64,000 bases of DNA from Girardinichthys multiradiatus. Taxonomy: Eukaryota; Chordata; Actinopteri; Cyprinodontiformes; Goodeidae. A model generated the notes under the pieces. That model made no database searches. It saw nothing but the letters and a program-made list of their open reading frames with translations, and was not told the DNA's origin. The stretch is from the NCBI RefSeq assembly GCF_021462225.1, contig NC_061806.1:868001-932000 (forward strand), in the 5' to 3' direction. Both the position numbers and the translations under genes were made by a program. Positions within the stretch are counted from its first letter, which is position 1, and every line of letters begins with the position of its first letter. Shown here in pieces: positions 20,590 to 33,383 of the stretch.

Positions 20590-22330
20590 GAGAGAGAGGA
20601 GAAGACAAAGTGGTGAGTTGAGTTTGGATTAAAAAAGTGTGACAAATGACTGGGCATCATTGCGTGAATTAAAACCCTGCGAATCCTAGGCCCTAACAGG
20701 TAAAAGTAGGACGGCGGAGTCCTGAAAAAGTATTAAGAAGTAATACTGAAATTTCCGTGTTTCAAGGACGGCGGAGTCCTGTTTAAGTATAAAAAAAAAA
20801 AATACTAAGAAAATTCCGCGTTTAAAAAATGTGTGCATGTGAGAAATGAATGGAGGATTTAAACCACTAGGTTTTGCCTCATACCAAAACAGTGGGATTG
20901 TAAGTGACTAACTTTTGTGGAAGCAAAGGCAAGAATTCTCCACTCGAAAGAGTTAAAGTGAGAATTACCACAAAAGGAGATTTTTCTGTCACCCTACTGA
21001 GCAGAATAATCCAGTATTTAGAATACCCTAGGTATTTATATACTGGACCAAATAAAAAAAAAATGGGAAAAGGGGCAAGTAAAATAAACTAATAAATTAA
21101 TTACAATGCAAAGACTGGAAATTTATAGAAGCACAGGATCAAATTAAAGTATTAAAAATAAAATATTTAGATAAATGGATAACCACATATAATGATGGTC
21201 ATTTAAACTCTAAAAAATTAGTTCATCTATAGGATGCAATAATTAAAAGTACATTAAAAGTACACGTGATTTAAGAAAAATGGACAAAGAAGGTTATGAG
21301 GATGTAGATTATTGGTTAAAAGTAACTAAAAAGAGAGAGATGTGATGCAGGAGATAAGAATGAACGTTTTTGTGGAAAACAGAAAAGGTCAGAGGGCTAA
21401 GAAGTAATTTTTGATGGATTTGTAAAGTAGAACAGCAGGACAAAAGAAAGGGAGTAAAAAGAGTAGGTGGAAAGTTTTTGTTTTGTACCAAAGATCTGAT
21501 GAGGTTTGACAGGATTGGATGGACTAAAATGAGTCCCTTTGGTGAATAAATCCATCCCCACCATGGCTGTACCTCATGTATGTTTTATTTGTGTTTATTT
21601 TTTTATTATTGTTTTGAGACGCTGAAGGATGTTGATACAGTTTGTCACGGAGGTTCATGGTATGACATGGGTTTTTTCTCTGAGTAGCCTTAGAAAATAT
21701 TTTACTCTTTTTAACAGCAGAACAAACAGAGTGAGGGGATTAATTGATAGGCTTACAGTTAGATACAGACGCAGAGCTAACTACGCAGAAATAGCCAGAG
21801 TGAAACATAAAGAGGAAGAACCTTTTGAAGAATATAGGATTAGACTGACAAAAGTGTTTAAAATACATAGTGGTCTACAATAAGCAAGGAGCTTATTGAC
21901 AGCAGTTAAAAAATGCACTACATGCTGGTTCCAGGGATGCAATTAATACCTGGGTAAGGAGACATTTTATAGGGTTCCCCACAGCAAATCTAGAAGACTA
22001 TGTTAATCATGCCTTCCATGCAGAAAGGGTAATGAAGGATAAAAAACAAAAAAAGATAGCCAGCACGTTTTTTCAGCAAGAAGAAGAAGAAGAGGAGCAG
22101 ATTTATTATCAAAACAACAGAGGAAGAGGAGGATTTAGAGGCAGAGGACAAAATTGCAGGGGTCAGAGAGGAGGTGTAGGCAGAGGAAACTACAGACAAT
22201 ACACCTCAGGGTGCTGGTGTTGTGGGACATAAGGACATCTGGCCAGAGACTATCCTGAAAGGAGAAATAATAATTCAGCTAATAATTCAGCATGACTAGG
22301 ACAGAAAACAAGTGAAATTGTTCCTAGAAC
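20590..22330 (+). pseudogene. gag: ERV gag (remnant)
   Basis: The leader and gag are badly decayed. A capsid-end piece at 21730-21883 has L-I-D-R-L-T-V-R-Y-R-R-R and E-E-E-P-F-E-E-Y. A basic, R-G-rich nucleocapsid follows at 22100-22200 (repeated R-G-x-F-R-G-R-G type). The zinc knuckle at about 22211-22255 keeps C-X2-C and H, but the fourth cysteine is a tyrosine and a stop codon lies inside it. Gag normally packages the RNA and forms the particle core. Internal stops in every frame exclude function. Confidence 0.6.
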
Positions 22331-22439
22331 CTCAGACACTGATGAAAACAAAAAAACAAAAACACAGGGGCAGGATGTCCTCCTAAATTTCTAGGACCTT
22401 CTCTCCCTAGATAGCATTAAACCTGAAGTTACCTTACTG

Positions 22440-22721
22440 TTGAATGGAAAATCAATTATTTTTCTTTGTGATACCGGAGCATGCAGGACCACCTGTAGAG
22501 AAACAATTCAAAATTCCAGACTTAGTGATCAGCAAATAACAGTAAGGTCAGCTAGTGGGAAAATGACACAAGTCTGTGAGTCTGAACCAGTTTGGATAAG
22601 AGATCCCAATGGACCGTCATGTCAGCTATCTATTCTAATGTTCCCTGAGTGTCCGGTGAATCTATTGGGACGAGATGAATTACTACATCTGGGTTTAGCA
22701 CCTCAGAAGGACATATTGTAG
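22440..22721 (+). pseudogene. pro: ERV protease (remnant)
   Basis: The 93-codon frame has the retropepsin active site F-L-C-D-T-G-A near its start, and I-W/V-N-L-L-G-R-D-E-L-L near its end, the second conserved block (L-L-G-R-D) of retroviral proteases. Length fits a single protease domain, which works as a dimer to cut Gag-Pol. The frame is open across the domain. It has no intact upstream gag to be translated with. Confidence 0.75.
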
Positions 22722-22759
22722 TAAAGAGAAAAGCAGAAGTCAGCCAAGGAGATTATTTT

Positions 22760-24414
22760 GTGTTAAAAGGAGTGAGATCACCTTATTATCACTATTCACT
22801 GGATGCTCCGAACAAGCCACCCCTAGACATAGGGACAGCTTTATTAGTAGAAAGAAGTAATGCCATTTCTAGACTACAAGATCAGATGACACCAGATGAT
22901 CTACATATTACCATGTGGCATAAAAATACTCCTGGACCAGATAAAACTTATGAAGAAGCATTAAATAAAGTAACCCCTACAAAAGTCATGGTAACTTATG
23001 TTTATACAGATAGGAAGAGTACCTCAGTTGCTGAAGTAGTGTTAGAGGAAGACACTAGGAAGCTCTGCAACATGTGGACAACTCCACACACATCTTTATT
23101 CGAGGATAAAGAACTCAAGTGGCATGATAGAAGAAGAATAGTGCAGAGGGAAAAAGATGCCACAGACTGGTTTGCAACAACAATGAATACAGAAATCAGT
23201 GCATCCACAGGATTAACTAGGAAGCCATTATTCTGGACAGTGACAGTGTAGAAAGGGATACATTTGCATACAAAGCAACAATGAGAAATATTCCTTACTG
23301 AACAGGAGGAACAGTTCTTGAGTGAAGTCCCTGATAAGTTATGGTCAACAGAACCTACTGATGTGGGTTTAGTAAAAGGAGAATTACCTGTTCAAATTAG
23401 AGCAAAAACAGAATACAGGCCCAGTGTAAAACAGTACCCTTTGAAATATGATGCTCGTGAAGGAATAAAACCAGTAATAAAGGATTTAATAACTGCAAGG
23501 GACACAAAGTCAGTAAAAAGAAACTACAATTGTGCAAAAATGAGGTTAAATACCTAGGCCACAATCTTAGCGCAGGGGGACGCACAATTGTAGAAGAAAG
23601 AAAGACTGCAATATTACAAGCTCTAAAACCAGTAACAAAAAAGCAAATAATGTCCTTCCTTGGACTAACTAATTATTGTAGAATCTGGGTGCCAAATTAT
23701 GCAGAAATAGTAGCTCCATTAAACAAACTAATGTATGAGGAACAGCTTAAAATGACGTCTGAAATGAAATGGAGTGTAGAAGCTGAAGAAGCATTTACCA
23801 ACATAAAACAAGTTCTAGTTTCCAGTACTGCTTTAGCATTACCAGACTATAGTAAACCGTTTGTTCAGATGGTAGATTGCAAGGGACATTTTATGACTTC
23901 AGTTCTGGTTCAACAACATGGAGATAAAATTAAACTAATAGCCTATTTCTCTTCAAAACTAGATAGTGTTGCGTGTGCGCAACCATATTGTGTGAGAGAT
24001 GTAATTGCAGCCTCCATGGCAGTTGAAGTCAGTGCCACAATAGTGTTGTTTCACTTTTTAACTTTAAGAGTTCCCCATGCAGTTTCAGCATTATTACTAC
24101 AAACAAATATGACATTTCTATCACCTGCTAGACATTTGTCCTGCATGTCAACCTTACTGTCACAACCACACTTAACTATAGAAAGGTGCACGACTTTAAA
24201 CTCAGCAACATTGTTACCCACACCTGAAGATGGAAATCAACATGATTGTCAAGAATTAGCAGAAAAAGAAGCAAAAACAAGAAGTGATTTGCAGGATCAA
24301 CCTCTGGTACAGAGAAAAATAGTTTATGTAGATGGTTCCTCCAGACAAGATGAGAAAGGGAGGACACAAACAGGATATGCAGTAGTGACGAAAGATACAG
24401 TGTTAAAAGCATAA
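22760..24414 (+). pseudogene. pol (RT): ERV reverse transcriptase, catalytic core deleted
   Basis: The first piece (22760-23251) is the protease-RT spacer. The RT N-terminus (23318-23500) shows L-W-S-T, V-G-L-V-K and Q-Y-P-L. At about 23500-23520 the text jumps to C-K-N-E-V-K-Y-L-G-H, which normally lies after the thumb. The palm with the Y-x-D-D box is missing altogether. The remainder (23530-24414) gives the connection (F-L-G-L-T-N-Y-C-R-I-W, L-P-D-Y-S-K-P-F) and the start of RNase H (V-D-G-S-S). The copy therefore cannot reverse transcribe. The join lies in the middle of an open frame, so a simple deletion is likely. Confidence 0.75.
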
Positions 24415-24880
24415 CAATTACCTTCACATTATTCTGCACAGGCTGCAGAGCCTAATTGCGCTAACCGAGGCCTGCAAACTATTTGCGAATGAGGAAGTAA
24501 CTATTTATACTGATAGTCAATATGCATTTGCAACAGTGCATACATTTGCTCAATATTGGAAAAATAGAGGCATGGTAACATCTACTGGGAAACCAGTAAC
24601 GCATGCTGATTTATTAAAAAACTTACTGAAATCAGTACACCTCCCTAGAAAATTAGCAGTCTGTAAGTGTGCAGCTCACACTTCTGGCGCAAGTGATATC
24701 ATAAAAGGGAATGCATTTGCAGACAAGACAGCAAAAGCGGCTCCAGCTGGACAAATCAAAATATTAGTAATGGAAAAACAACATAATATAGACAATATTG
24801 TGTTAAAAGAGATGCAACAACAAAGTCCACCACAGGAGATAGAAATGTGGAAAAAACATGGAGCTGCATTAAATGATTAA
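24415..24880 (+). pseudogene. pol (RNH): ERV RNase H, C-terminal part
   Basis: After a stop and frameshift near 24414-24500, the sequence reads I-Y-T-D-S-Q-Y-A-F-A, which holds a catalytic aspartate. It continues with H-T-S-G-A-S-D-I-I-K-G-N-A-F-A-D, the C-terminal histidine-aspartate loop. This is the retroviral RNase H signature. Some of the domain between V-D-G-S-S and this piece is frame-shifted. Confidence 0.75.
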
Positions 24881-24941
24881 ATCTATGTGACCAGATAATA
24901 AGCCTACCTTACCAAAAAACCTATATAAATGGGCAGCAGTA

Positions 24942-25787
24942 TTGAGCCATGGTGTCTCACATGTCTCAACGGGAGGAATGGTAGGACAGATACATCAATA
25001 TTATACAACATATGGATTTAATTCTTATTCAAAAAAGTTTTGTAAAACATGTTTAACATGTGCAAAACATAATCCACAAGGGAATTTAAGACCACGAAGG
25101 GCACAATTTCCAAAACCAAGAAACCCCTTTCAAACAATTCATATGGATTTTATTGAGCTAAACCACAGTGAAGGGAAAAGGTTCTGTTTAGTCATTATAG
25201 ATGCATTTTCTAAATGGATAGAACTATTTCCAACTAAACATCCAGATGCCTTAACTGTAGCAAAAGCACTGTGTAAAGATATCATTCCCAGATATGGGAT
25301 TCCAGAGAAAATATATAGTGACAATGGAGCCCATTTTGTAAATCAAATAATAAAGAAAATAGGAATTATGTTTCACATAAATCTGAGAAACCATTGCGCT
25401 TACCACCCTCAAAGTGCTGGATTAGTGGAAAGAATGAATGGAACTATAAAGAACCGCCTAAAAAAGTGTATTAAAGAGACAAGAAGACCATGGACACAGT
25501 GTCTGGATCTAGTAAAACTATATATAAACATTACAAGCACCTCAGGGCTAACACCCTATGAAACCTTATTTGGAAGACCATACAGATTACCACAGTTCAA
25601 AAATAAGTGGGAGTTAGATAAAGAAACTAACCTAGCTGATTATATGAGGAGTATGTTAGAAAAGCAAAAGAAACAAAATCAAACTAATGAGGAATGTTCA
25701 ATTTCCCAGCAGGAAAACCAACTAGTGGAACCAGGAGACTGGGTGTTAATAAGGAGTGTAAAGAAGAAGCATTGGTATTTCACCTAA
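24942..25787 (+). pseudogene. pol (IN): ERV integrase (nearly complete frame)
   Basis: A 281-codon open frame contains most of the integrase. It shows the zinc-finger end with C-K-T-C-L-T-C, then M-D-F-I-E-L (first D), I-Y-S-D-N-G-A-H-F (second D) and A-G-L-V-E-R-M-N-G (E), and then a basic C-terminal region. All three catalytic residues are present, with D-E spacing normal for retroviruses. The enzyme would insert viral cDNA. The frame is cut before the W-x-x-P-Y-Q tail, which continues in another frame at 25790-25860, so at least one frameshift exists. It lies directly upstream of env. Confidence 0.8.
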
Positions 25788-26031
25788 GTGGGAGGATCCA
25801 TATCAGGTATTACTAACTACTACCACGGCAGTAAAAATAGCTGAGAGATCAACCTGGATTCACCTTACACATTGTAAAAAGATCATTTCGGTTGAAAGCT
25901 CCGTCAGGGGAAGTGATTTACAGACTGATAATAGGGTGGACCCAGACATTTAGAGGCTGGAGAGATGCGAAAGTCAGTGAAGAAAATTAAGACACTGGAA
26001 CCACTTAGAGGAGTCAAAATTTTCAGCCAAA

Positions 26032-27010
26032 ATGACTTTTAGATGGATTAGCAATGCATTCCGTTGCTGGGCATTTATATTTTTCCTCATATTGATTTTC
26101 TTATTTTTCTGGTACCTTTGGGAACCAGTCAAGATAAATCAGAATGTAATAACACCTGCTAGGAATCATATTAAACAAGTAGCGCTAAACCAAGGAAGGC
26201 AAGATAACCTAACTATGTGTACTAAACAAACTTCTTATACTTATGGCATTCAAGTGTGTGTGAAATCTAAAACCACAGCTGTAGTGCTGATCCCACTCAT
26301 TAGCTTGACCAAATTAGGAAGGAAAGGGCAGGATTATAGAAGTTATAAATGGTACTTTACTAATGACAGAAGAGACACCTCATGGTCCACGATGGTAACT
26401 GATGAAGGAAACAATTGGACACCAAAGTGGGGCACCACTGCTTATGCTAATCATCAAAATAAGTTATTTAAACTCCATAAAGCTGATAATGCAATCCAGG
26501 TAACAGTTAACCTCACGCATAACTCTTTATTTCCTCCCAACTACGTTGCATCAGGAGGAAAATTTTGGGGTTTTCTCCTGTGGGCCTGGGTTTCAGGATC
26601 AGAACCAAACTTTGACCTTTTTGTTTGTGAAGTAAAAACTGATACGACTCTTTCCAATAAGGCCACAGCAAAGAGAGTAAAAATTATGTTAGGAAACTTA
26701 ACCACAGATGACTGGTTTCAGGTTATTACTGGAGTATCAGGAACAAATAACAACTGGTTATTGATGGTAGAGCAAGCGGCTGATTAAAAGAGATTGTGTT
26801 GTGTGTTTGGGTCCCAGGCTTTGTTACAAATAATTCCAGCTTTGATACCACAACCCTGTGTGATGGAAGAAATGAATCACACCAATCCTAATGAAATGTG
26901 TCAACACTGGGATTCTGTTTTTCCTGTAACTACAGCAGCTAAGAACAAACCAGTATTCCATAAACGGGTCACCACTGGAAACTACACATATATAAATATA
27001 CTGCTACCCA
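26032..27010 (+). pseudogene. env (5' part): ERV envelope, surface-subunit part
   Basis: A 251-codon frame (26032-26787) begins with a basic N-terminus and a long hydrophobic helix (F-I-F-F-L-I-L-I-F-L-F-F) that serves as leader or membrane-spanning peptide, as in epsilon/foamy-like fish envelopes. Several N-x-T/S glycosylation sites follow (N-L-T, N-W-T, N-L-T). After a stop the next frame (26794 on) continues with cysteines and N-H-T, N-Y-T. The text ends at about 27010, where an L2 LINE begins. The downstream half resumes at about 32315. The protein is not made intact. Confidence 0.7.
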
Positions 27011-27129
27011 GCCATTACCCTATTAAGACAGTGTCTCGCCCACGGCCAAAATTCAATAGATTAAAAAATAATCTAAAAGGAGGAAATCAGGAAAATCTCA
27101 TAAAACTAAACACCAGTCAGACTGAAAAG

Positions 27130-27986
27130 AAAAATAAAACAATTAAATGTGGCCTACTGAACATAAGATTTCTCTCTTCAATGACTTTGCTAGTTAGTGA
27201 CCTGATTTGTGACAATCAGATTGATTTATTTTGCCTCACAGAAACCTGGCTGCAGCAAGAGGATTATGTTACTATAAATGAGTCAACTCCTACTAATTAT
27301 TTAAATTTTCAAATTCCTCGAAATACTGGGCGAGGAGGAGGAGTAGCAACCATCTTTCAGTCCGATTTATTGATTAGTAGTCCCAGACCAATCAATAGCT
27401 ACAACTCTTTTGAATATTTAATCCTTAGTTTCCTCATCCAAATTGCAAAGCATTAAAACCACTTCTGTTTGTTGTTTTGTACCGTCCACCAGGCCCTTAC
27501 TCTCAATTTTTAGATCCGTTTTCAGATCTTTTATCTGATTTAGTGTTAAATACAGATAAAGTTATTATAGTGGGGGATTTTAACATTCATGTTGACACTG
27601 AAAGTGATAGCCTAAATATAGCGTTTAATGCTATATTAGACTCAATTGGCTTTACTCAAAACATTAACAAACCTACCCACCTTTGTCTTCCTTCCCTGGG
27701 CCTTGTGCTGACATATGGCATTGAGTGTAAAGACATAACAATATTCTCTCATAACCCTGTCCTGTCTGACCATTTCTTAATAACCTTTGAGTTTAATTTA
27801 ACCGAGTACTCCACACCTGAAAGAAAATTTCATTATAGTAGATCATTATCAGGCGATGCTGTAACAACCTTTAAAGAATCTGTTCCACTTTTAATTTCCT
27901 CATTATCACTGAAAAGCACAAAGGAGGGCAATAATTGTGTTTCTGCCCCTTCACAAATTGATTCTTTTGTTCATAGTGTTTCTTAA
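27130..27986 (+). pseudogene. L2 ORF2 endonuclease domain
   Basis: The APE-type endonuclease nicks target DNA for target-primed reverse transcription. Visible blocks are L-L-N-I-R (N), L-T-E-T-W-L (E), V-Y-R-P-P-G, G-D-F-N-I-H (D, N) and L-S-D-H-F (D-H). All signature residues are therefore present in order. A frame change lies between 27456 and 27477, and a stop at 27984 ends the frame before the RT domain, so the protein is broken in at least two places. The reading frame also opens upstream into ERV text, which is only a chance join. Confidence 0.8.
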
Positions 27987-27989
27987 TCA

Positions 27990-30076
27990 TTGTATGATGC
28001 ATTAGACAATTCAGCCCCCTTGAAAAAGAAGGTAATCATTCATAGGAGGCTAGCTCCTTGGTTTAATTCGGAGCTGCGTACTTTAAAGCACAATGTTAGA
28101 AAATTGGAGAGAAAATGGCGCTCTACACACCTAGAGGATTCCTACTTAATCTGGAAAAATAGCCTACTGTTGTATAAAAAGACACTTTGCCAAGCTAGAA
28201 CAGCTTATTTCTCATCATTAATAGAAGAGAACAAGAATAATCCTAGGTTTCTCTTTAGTACAGTTGCTAAACTTACACAGAGTCATAGCTCTGTTGAGCC
28301 ATCCATTCCCTTAGCTCTCAGCAGCCATTATTTTATGGGATTCTTCTTAAATAAACTTAATTCTATTAAAAAGAAAATCTTTGACATACTCCTGAAGACG
28401 ATTACTTCATCCTCAGCAAGTGAGACAACATTGGAAATAACTGCAGAACCTGATTTGTGTTTGGACTGTTTTGATCCTGTGAAGCTTCCTGAGTTATCAG
28501 AAATATTAGCTTCATTGAAACCTTCAACTTGTATGTTAGACCCAATCCCAACCACATTATTTAAGGAAGTGTTCCCTCTGATTACCAGCCCCATTTTAGA
28601 TATGATTAATCTATCTTTAGTAAATGGATATGTACCACAGGCTTTTAAGTTAGCTGTAATTAAACCTTTACTTAAGAAACCTTCGCTTGATGGAGATGAC
28701 TCGAAAAATTACAGACCTATGTCCAATCTTCCATTCTTATCTAAAATTCTTGAGAAAATAGTTGCTAATCAAATGTGTGAGCATTTACACATCAATGACC
28801 TGTTTGAAGAGTTTCAGTCAGGCTTCAGAGCTCATCATAGCACTGAAACAGCTCTGCTGAAAGTCACTAATGATATTCTTATGGCCTCAGATAATGGACT
28901 TGTGTCTGTTCTGGTTCTGTTAGATCTCAGTGCTGCATTTGACCATAATATTCTCTTAAAAAGGCTGGAATATGCTGTAGGGATCAGGGGAACAGCGCTA
29001 AGCTGGTTTAAATCTTATCTGTCTGACAGATTCCAGTTTGTTCATGTAAATGATAAATCATCTTTAAACTCCAGGGTTAATTGTGGAGTACCACAAGGTT
29101 CAGTACTTGGGCCAATTCTCTTTACTATATATATGCTTCCAATAGGTCAAATTATCAGGCAGCATGGGATAAATTTTCACTGTTACGCTGATGATACTCA
29201 GCTTTACTTATCCATACATCCTGATGAACCCAACCAGGTAGATAGACTACAAGCATGTCTTGCAGACATAAAAACTTGGATGACGTTAAAATTTTGCTTC
29301 TAAATTCAGACAAGACAGAAGTTGTCATCTTTGGACCGGAGTCTTTAAAAAATAAACTGCTTAGTCAATCACTTAACCTGGATGGCAATAAATTGACCTC
29401 CGGTAATAAAGTAAAAAACCTTGGTGTTATTTTTGACCAGGACATGTCATTTAAATCCCATATTAAACAGGTTTCTAGGATTTCCTTCTTTCACCTCCGG
29501 AACATTGCCAAAATTAGAAATATCCTGTCCAGGAGTGACGCTGAAAAACTAGTTCATGCATTTGTTACTTTAAGGCTGGACTATTGTAATTCTTTACTAT
29601 CAGGATGTCCACAAAATGCAGTTAAAAGCCTTCAGCTGATTCAAAATGCTGCAGCAAGAGTTCTGATGAAAATTAAAAAGACAGATTATATTTCTCCTGT
29701 TTTAGCTTCCCTTCATTGGCTCCCTGTTAAATCCAGAATAGAATTTAAAATTCTCCTCCTCACATATAAAGCCCTTAATGATCTAGCTCCATCATACATC
29801 AGAGATCTGATTGTTCCATATGTTCCTAACAGGGCACTTTGTTCTCAGACTGCAGGTTTACTGGTGGTTCCTAGAGTCTCTAGAAGTAGAATGGGAGGCA
29901 GATCCTTTAGTTATCAGGCTCCTCTCCTGTGGAACCAGCTCCCAGTTTTAGTCCGTGAGGCAGACACCCTGTCTACTTTTAAGGCTAGGCTTAAAACTTT
30001 CCTTTTTGATAAAGCTTATAGTTTGAGTGGCTTAGTTTATCAGGGAGCCTTCCTCCCTCCCTGTTGGTTTGAGTAA
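27990..30076 (+). pseudogene. L2 ORF2 reverse transcriptase and C-terminus
   Basis: A 437-codon frame (27990-29303) and a 273-codon frame (29255-30076) together hold the RT. Motifs are N-Y-R-P-M-S-N-L-P-F, S-G-F-R-x-H-H-S-T-E-T-A-L, L-D-L-S-A-A-F-D, G-V-P-Q-G-S-V-L-G-P and F-H-C-Y-A-D-D (catalytic). The C-terminal domain has N-L-G-V-I-F-D, L-D-Y-C-N-S-L-L and L-H-W-L-P-V. The only major lesion is the frame change at about 29260-29300, just past the Y-A-D-D box. Domain order and length match L2 elements of fish. It is thus a relatively young but inactive copy. Confidence 0.85.
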
Positions 30077-30604
30077 GGGGGAGTCAGGTTTAGCCTACAC
30101 CGGCTCAGTTATGGTCGAGGTGCAAACACACCCTCCATTTCTGCTACCTGTATGACCCCTTCTCAATGGTTATAATCAGTCTGACAGAGAGAGGTATCCC
30201 AATCCTCGTGGTTTTTAGTGTAACAATGGCCATCAGTGGGACCCTTTGTGGGGTTCCTTGAGACGACATTGTTGTAAATAAGCGCCATTTAAATAAATAA
30301 TCTGAAGTGAAACTATCTGTGTAGTTATGCCGCTATAGGCTTAGGCTGCTGGAGGACATAACGACCACTCTTCGCTACATTATCACACTACTCTCCAATT
30401 TTGCATTATTTGCTGTTATTTCAGCTTTTAACTTTATGTTCTCTCTATTCTCTTCCTAGAAGCTACACATGGCCTGGCTCTGTGTCTACCTGTGACACCT
30501 TTCTGGAGAGGGGAATCGTCCGAGCTTTTGCTGGCAACAACTTAATGCTCACCTTCTACCGATGATCCACTTGGCCCTGTCTTTTAGTGTTTAACCCTTT
30601 CTCT

Positions 30605-31705
30605 TGTTGGGACCTACAGCCATGGATTTCCACATTAAAACTCCGGTACAGACTTTTCTGGAACTTTTCAAAATAAAGTGCATTAACCTTCTTCCAGCAC
30701 AGCCAGGAAAGGGGATAACTGCGGACTTCTTGTGGCGCCATTACCCAAAATAAAGCACAACTCCGAAGGGAGAAGGGGGGTAGCAGAGGACGTCCCAGTG
30801 ATGCCACTGCCCGTATAAGACCCCCACCCTTCCCACATATCGCTCTCTTCCACACCAATGACCATTGGGATAGGAGGGAAACAAAGCGCGCTCATGTCTT
30901 TTGCTGGCAAAAAGACATAAATTCAACTGGATCCAAAGCCATACGATCATCGATCATATGCAAAGTTAAGTAGAATGAAATACTGTCTGTGTATCCGGTA
31001 TTTTCATTTATGAATGGGGAAATTAAGGTGTAAGAGTTGCTTACCTTTCTCTCCGAAGTCTCGCAAAAGCAAAACTGTGTCGCAGAGAGAGATCCCCGGC
31101 AGAGAAGCTGTTTCTACAAGCCGAGTCGGAAGGACGGACCACGGCTTGCACCACCGTGTTTACGGTAATGAACAGCTGGTTGACGGACCGAACAAGTCGC
31201 CCAACTCTCCGGAGCTAACCCTATTGTTCACAGAGCGAACGCAGAGGTTAGCTGAAAGCCAACTGCTTGCTGACTGTGGACGTTTATTCGAACTTCATCG
31301 CCCTTGGGCAACGTTTACTCACCATGGTCAGAAGTTAGGTTTGGGCAGATTAACAGATAGGTTTAGGATGAAATGATCTAAACGTTTTCATGTTATGAAG
31401 TTTTGTTTTGTGGAAACTGGCTATCTTTAGTGCTAGTAGGCTAGCTACGGCATGCGCCGGTTCTGTGTTCTTTGTATGTTTTAAAGTTAAGATAAACTTT
31501 ATTTATGCAGAGTTTATGCTGTTCAATAATGTCAGAGCTCGTCTCACACCTTTCTATTTTGTCCTAATACCATCGCCATATTGGGCTGGTATTCACAGGA
31601 CAACCATTAACAGACCGAAATATTATTTGATAAAATATTAAAATATTAATATTAAAATATTAATATTAAATATTAAATAATATTCTCAGATTCATATTTA
31701 CAACA
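30605..31705. repeat. Solo LTR (1.1 kb) nested in the L2 3' UTR
   Basis: TGTTGG at the left end and TACAACA at the right, with CTCT flanks on both sides (30601-30604 and 31706-31709). The L2 3' UTR text (CTTTCTCT, then CTCCTAGACATGG) is continuous once this block is left out. An AT-rich alternation of ATTAAATATT units lies just before the right end (31621-31690). The overlapping frames inside (30556-30950 minus, 31014-31376 plus) have no motif and are probably fortuitous. Its family was not identified. Confidence 0.75.
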
Positions 31706-32310
31706 CTCTCTCCTAGACATGGCGATTGACTGAGCTTAACTGTAACAAACTCTATGTTCTCTTTTTCAGACTCTAACCTTGAAAACTGGCCCAGAGTTTA
31801 TCTGTTCTTTCTTTGTAGGTGAAACGACTAAAGGAGCTACATCCATCAACATTTACTTTTCCTTCCCATAGAAAGTACTCCTGGATCAGTGCTTCTGTGT
31901 TCTTTTTGTGTCTCTGCTCTGTTCTTTTAAACCCCCAGTCAGTCGTGGCAGATGGCTGCTCACACTGAAGCTGGTTCTGCTGGAGGTTTCTTCCTGTTAA
32001 AAGGGAGTTTTTCCTCTCCACTGTCGCTACATGCATGCTCAGTATGAGGGATTGCTGCAAAGTCAACGCCAGTCACTGTCCACTGTCCCTACATGCTCAT
32101 CCGGGAGGAGTGAATGCTGCAAGTCACTGACTGGATGGGGTTCCTTAGATAGAAAAACTTTTTATCCAATTTGAATAAAAAGCTAACTCCGACTGCACTG
32201 TTCAACGGTTAGGATTAATTGGAATGTATGTACCTGACTTTTGTGAAGTGCCTTGAGACAACATGTGTTGTGAATTGGCGCTATATAAATAAAACTGAAT
32301 TGAATTGAAT

Positions 32311-33277
32311 ACGACAGAGAGCGGCAATAAATTGGGAAATCTCACTGCAGTATGGTGTACTGCAATTGTACAAGTAAATAAGTATTTTAAACCAGTCTCT
32401 AGAGGAGACATTTGGTAGTGGTGTGGTGATGACAAGTTGTTTGATCGAATACCTTCAAATGTAACGGGACTCTGTGCTCTAGTTACTTTATTGTTACCAG
32501 TTTCAGTATATCCTATGTCAGTAGATGAGGTAACATGTGGACTATCTAGTGTAATCCCACATGACTGGCATAATAGACTGAGGGGGACTCTACTTACATC
32601 GATGCTATAGGTGTGCCTCGCGGGGTGCCAGACGCATATAAATTGGCTGATCAAGTAGCCGCAGGATTTGAATCAAGTATCTGTTGGTGGTGTACGATGA
32701 ACAAAAACGTAGACAGGATCAACTATATCCATTACAATGTACAAAAAACTAGGAAATTGGACACAAAGCGGGTTTGAAACTGTCCATGACTAATTGGCTT
32801 CAACTTCCCTGATGGCATTCCAGAATAGAATTGCTTTGGACATGTTGTTAGCTGAAAAAGGGGGAGTTTGTGCCATTTTTGGAGAAAAATGCTGCGCATT
32901 AATACCTAACAACACTGCTGCTGACCAAAGCCATAGAAGGTTTGAGATCTCTAAATGGCAAAATGAAGGAGCATTATGGAGTAGACACCTCGATGTGGGA
33001 CTCCTGGATGGATGTGTTTGGGAAGTATAAATTTTAGTATCATCAGTAATAATTTCCTTTGCAGTGTTTCCTGCAATTTTGACATTGTGTGGATGTTGTT
33101 GTATTCCCTGCCTTCGTTCTCTTCTTAACTGTCTCATCACCACAGCTATTTCTCCTATGGAAGACAGAGTTACCCAACTCTATCCGTTATTTAAACATCA
33201 GGATGATGATGAGGATGCGACTGACCGCTTTTCTGACCTGAACCCAGATCCATTTCTATATGATTATGTGATTTAAA
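32311..33277 (+). pseudogene. env (3' part): ERV envelope, distal SU and transmembrane subunit
   Basis: Right after the L2 tail, envelope text resumes with W-W-W-C-G-D and C-A-L-V-T-L-L-L-P-V-S-V-Y-P. It continues in another frame with G-V-P-R-G-V-P and S-S-I-C-W-W-C. The frame 32794-33030 holds Q-N-R-I-A-L-D, then G-G-V-C followed by six residues and C-C, which is the CX6CC motif of the transmembrane subunit. The frame 33064-33276 gives the membrane anchor (A-I-L-T-L-C-G-C-C-C-I-P-C-L) and an acidic cytoplasmic tail ending Y-D-Y-V-I. Several frameshifts separate these pieces, so no fusion-competent protein is encoded. Confidence 0.75.
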
Positions 33278-33383
33278 TGCCAGTAAGTACCTCTGAGTGT
33301 AATTATATTTGTGCTCATGAAAAATGATCTTACAGTTAAAAATCCAAAAGAAGTGGCTGTTAAGTGATATGAGAATATGAGCA

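Larger units (their letters stand above)
27011..32310 (+). mobile_element. L2 LINE inserted in ERV env
   Basis: A near-complete L2-type non-LTR retrotransposon with an ORF2-like region (27120-30076), a long 3' UTR and the typical L2 end: GTGCCTTGAGACAACATG, GAATTGGCGCTATATAAATAAA and a TGAATTGAATTGAAT tail (32235-32310). ERV env text runs up to its left edge and resumes right after its tail, so the LINE is younger than the ERV. Its 3' UTR is interrupted by the solo LTR at 30605-31705. A second, shorter copy of the same 3' end lies at 55928-56514. Confidence 0.85.

Noticed and set aside
30556..30950. Three overlapping minus frames of 69-100 codons
   Set aside because: They overlap one another inside a non-coding solo LTR and share no family motif.
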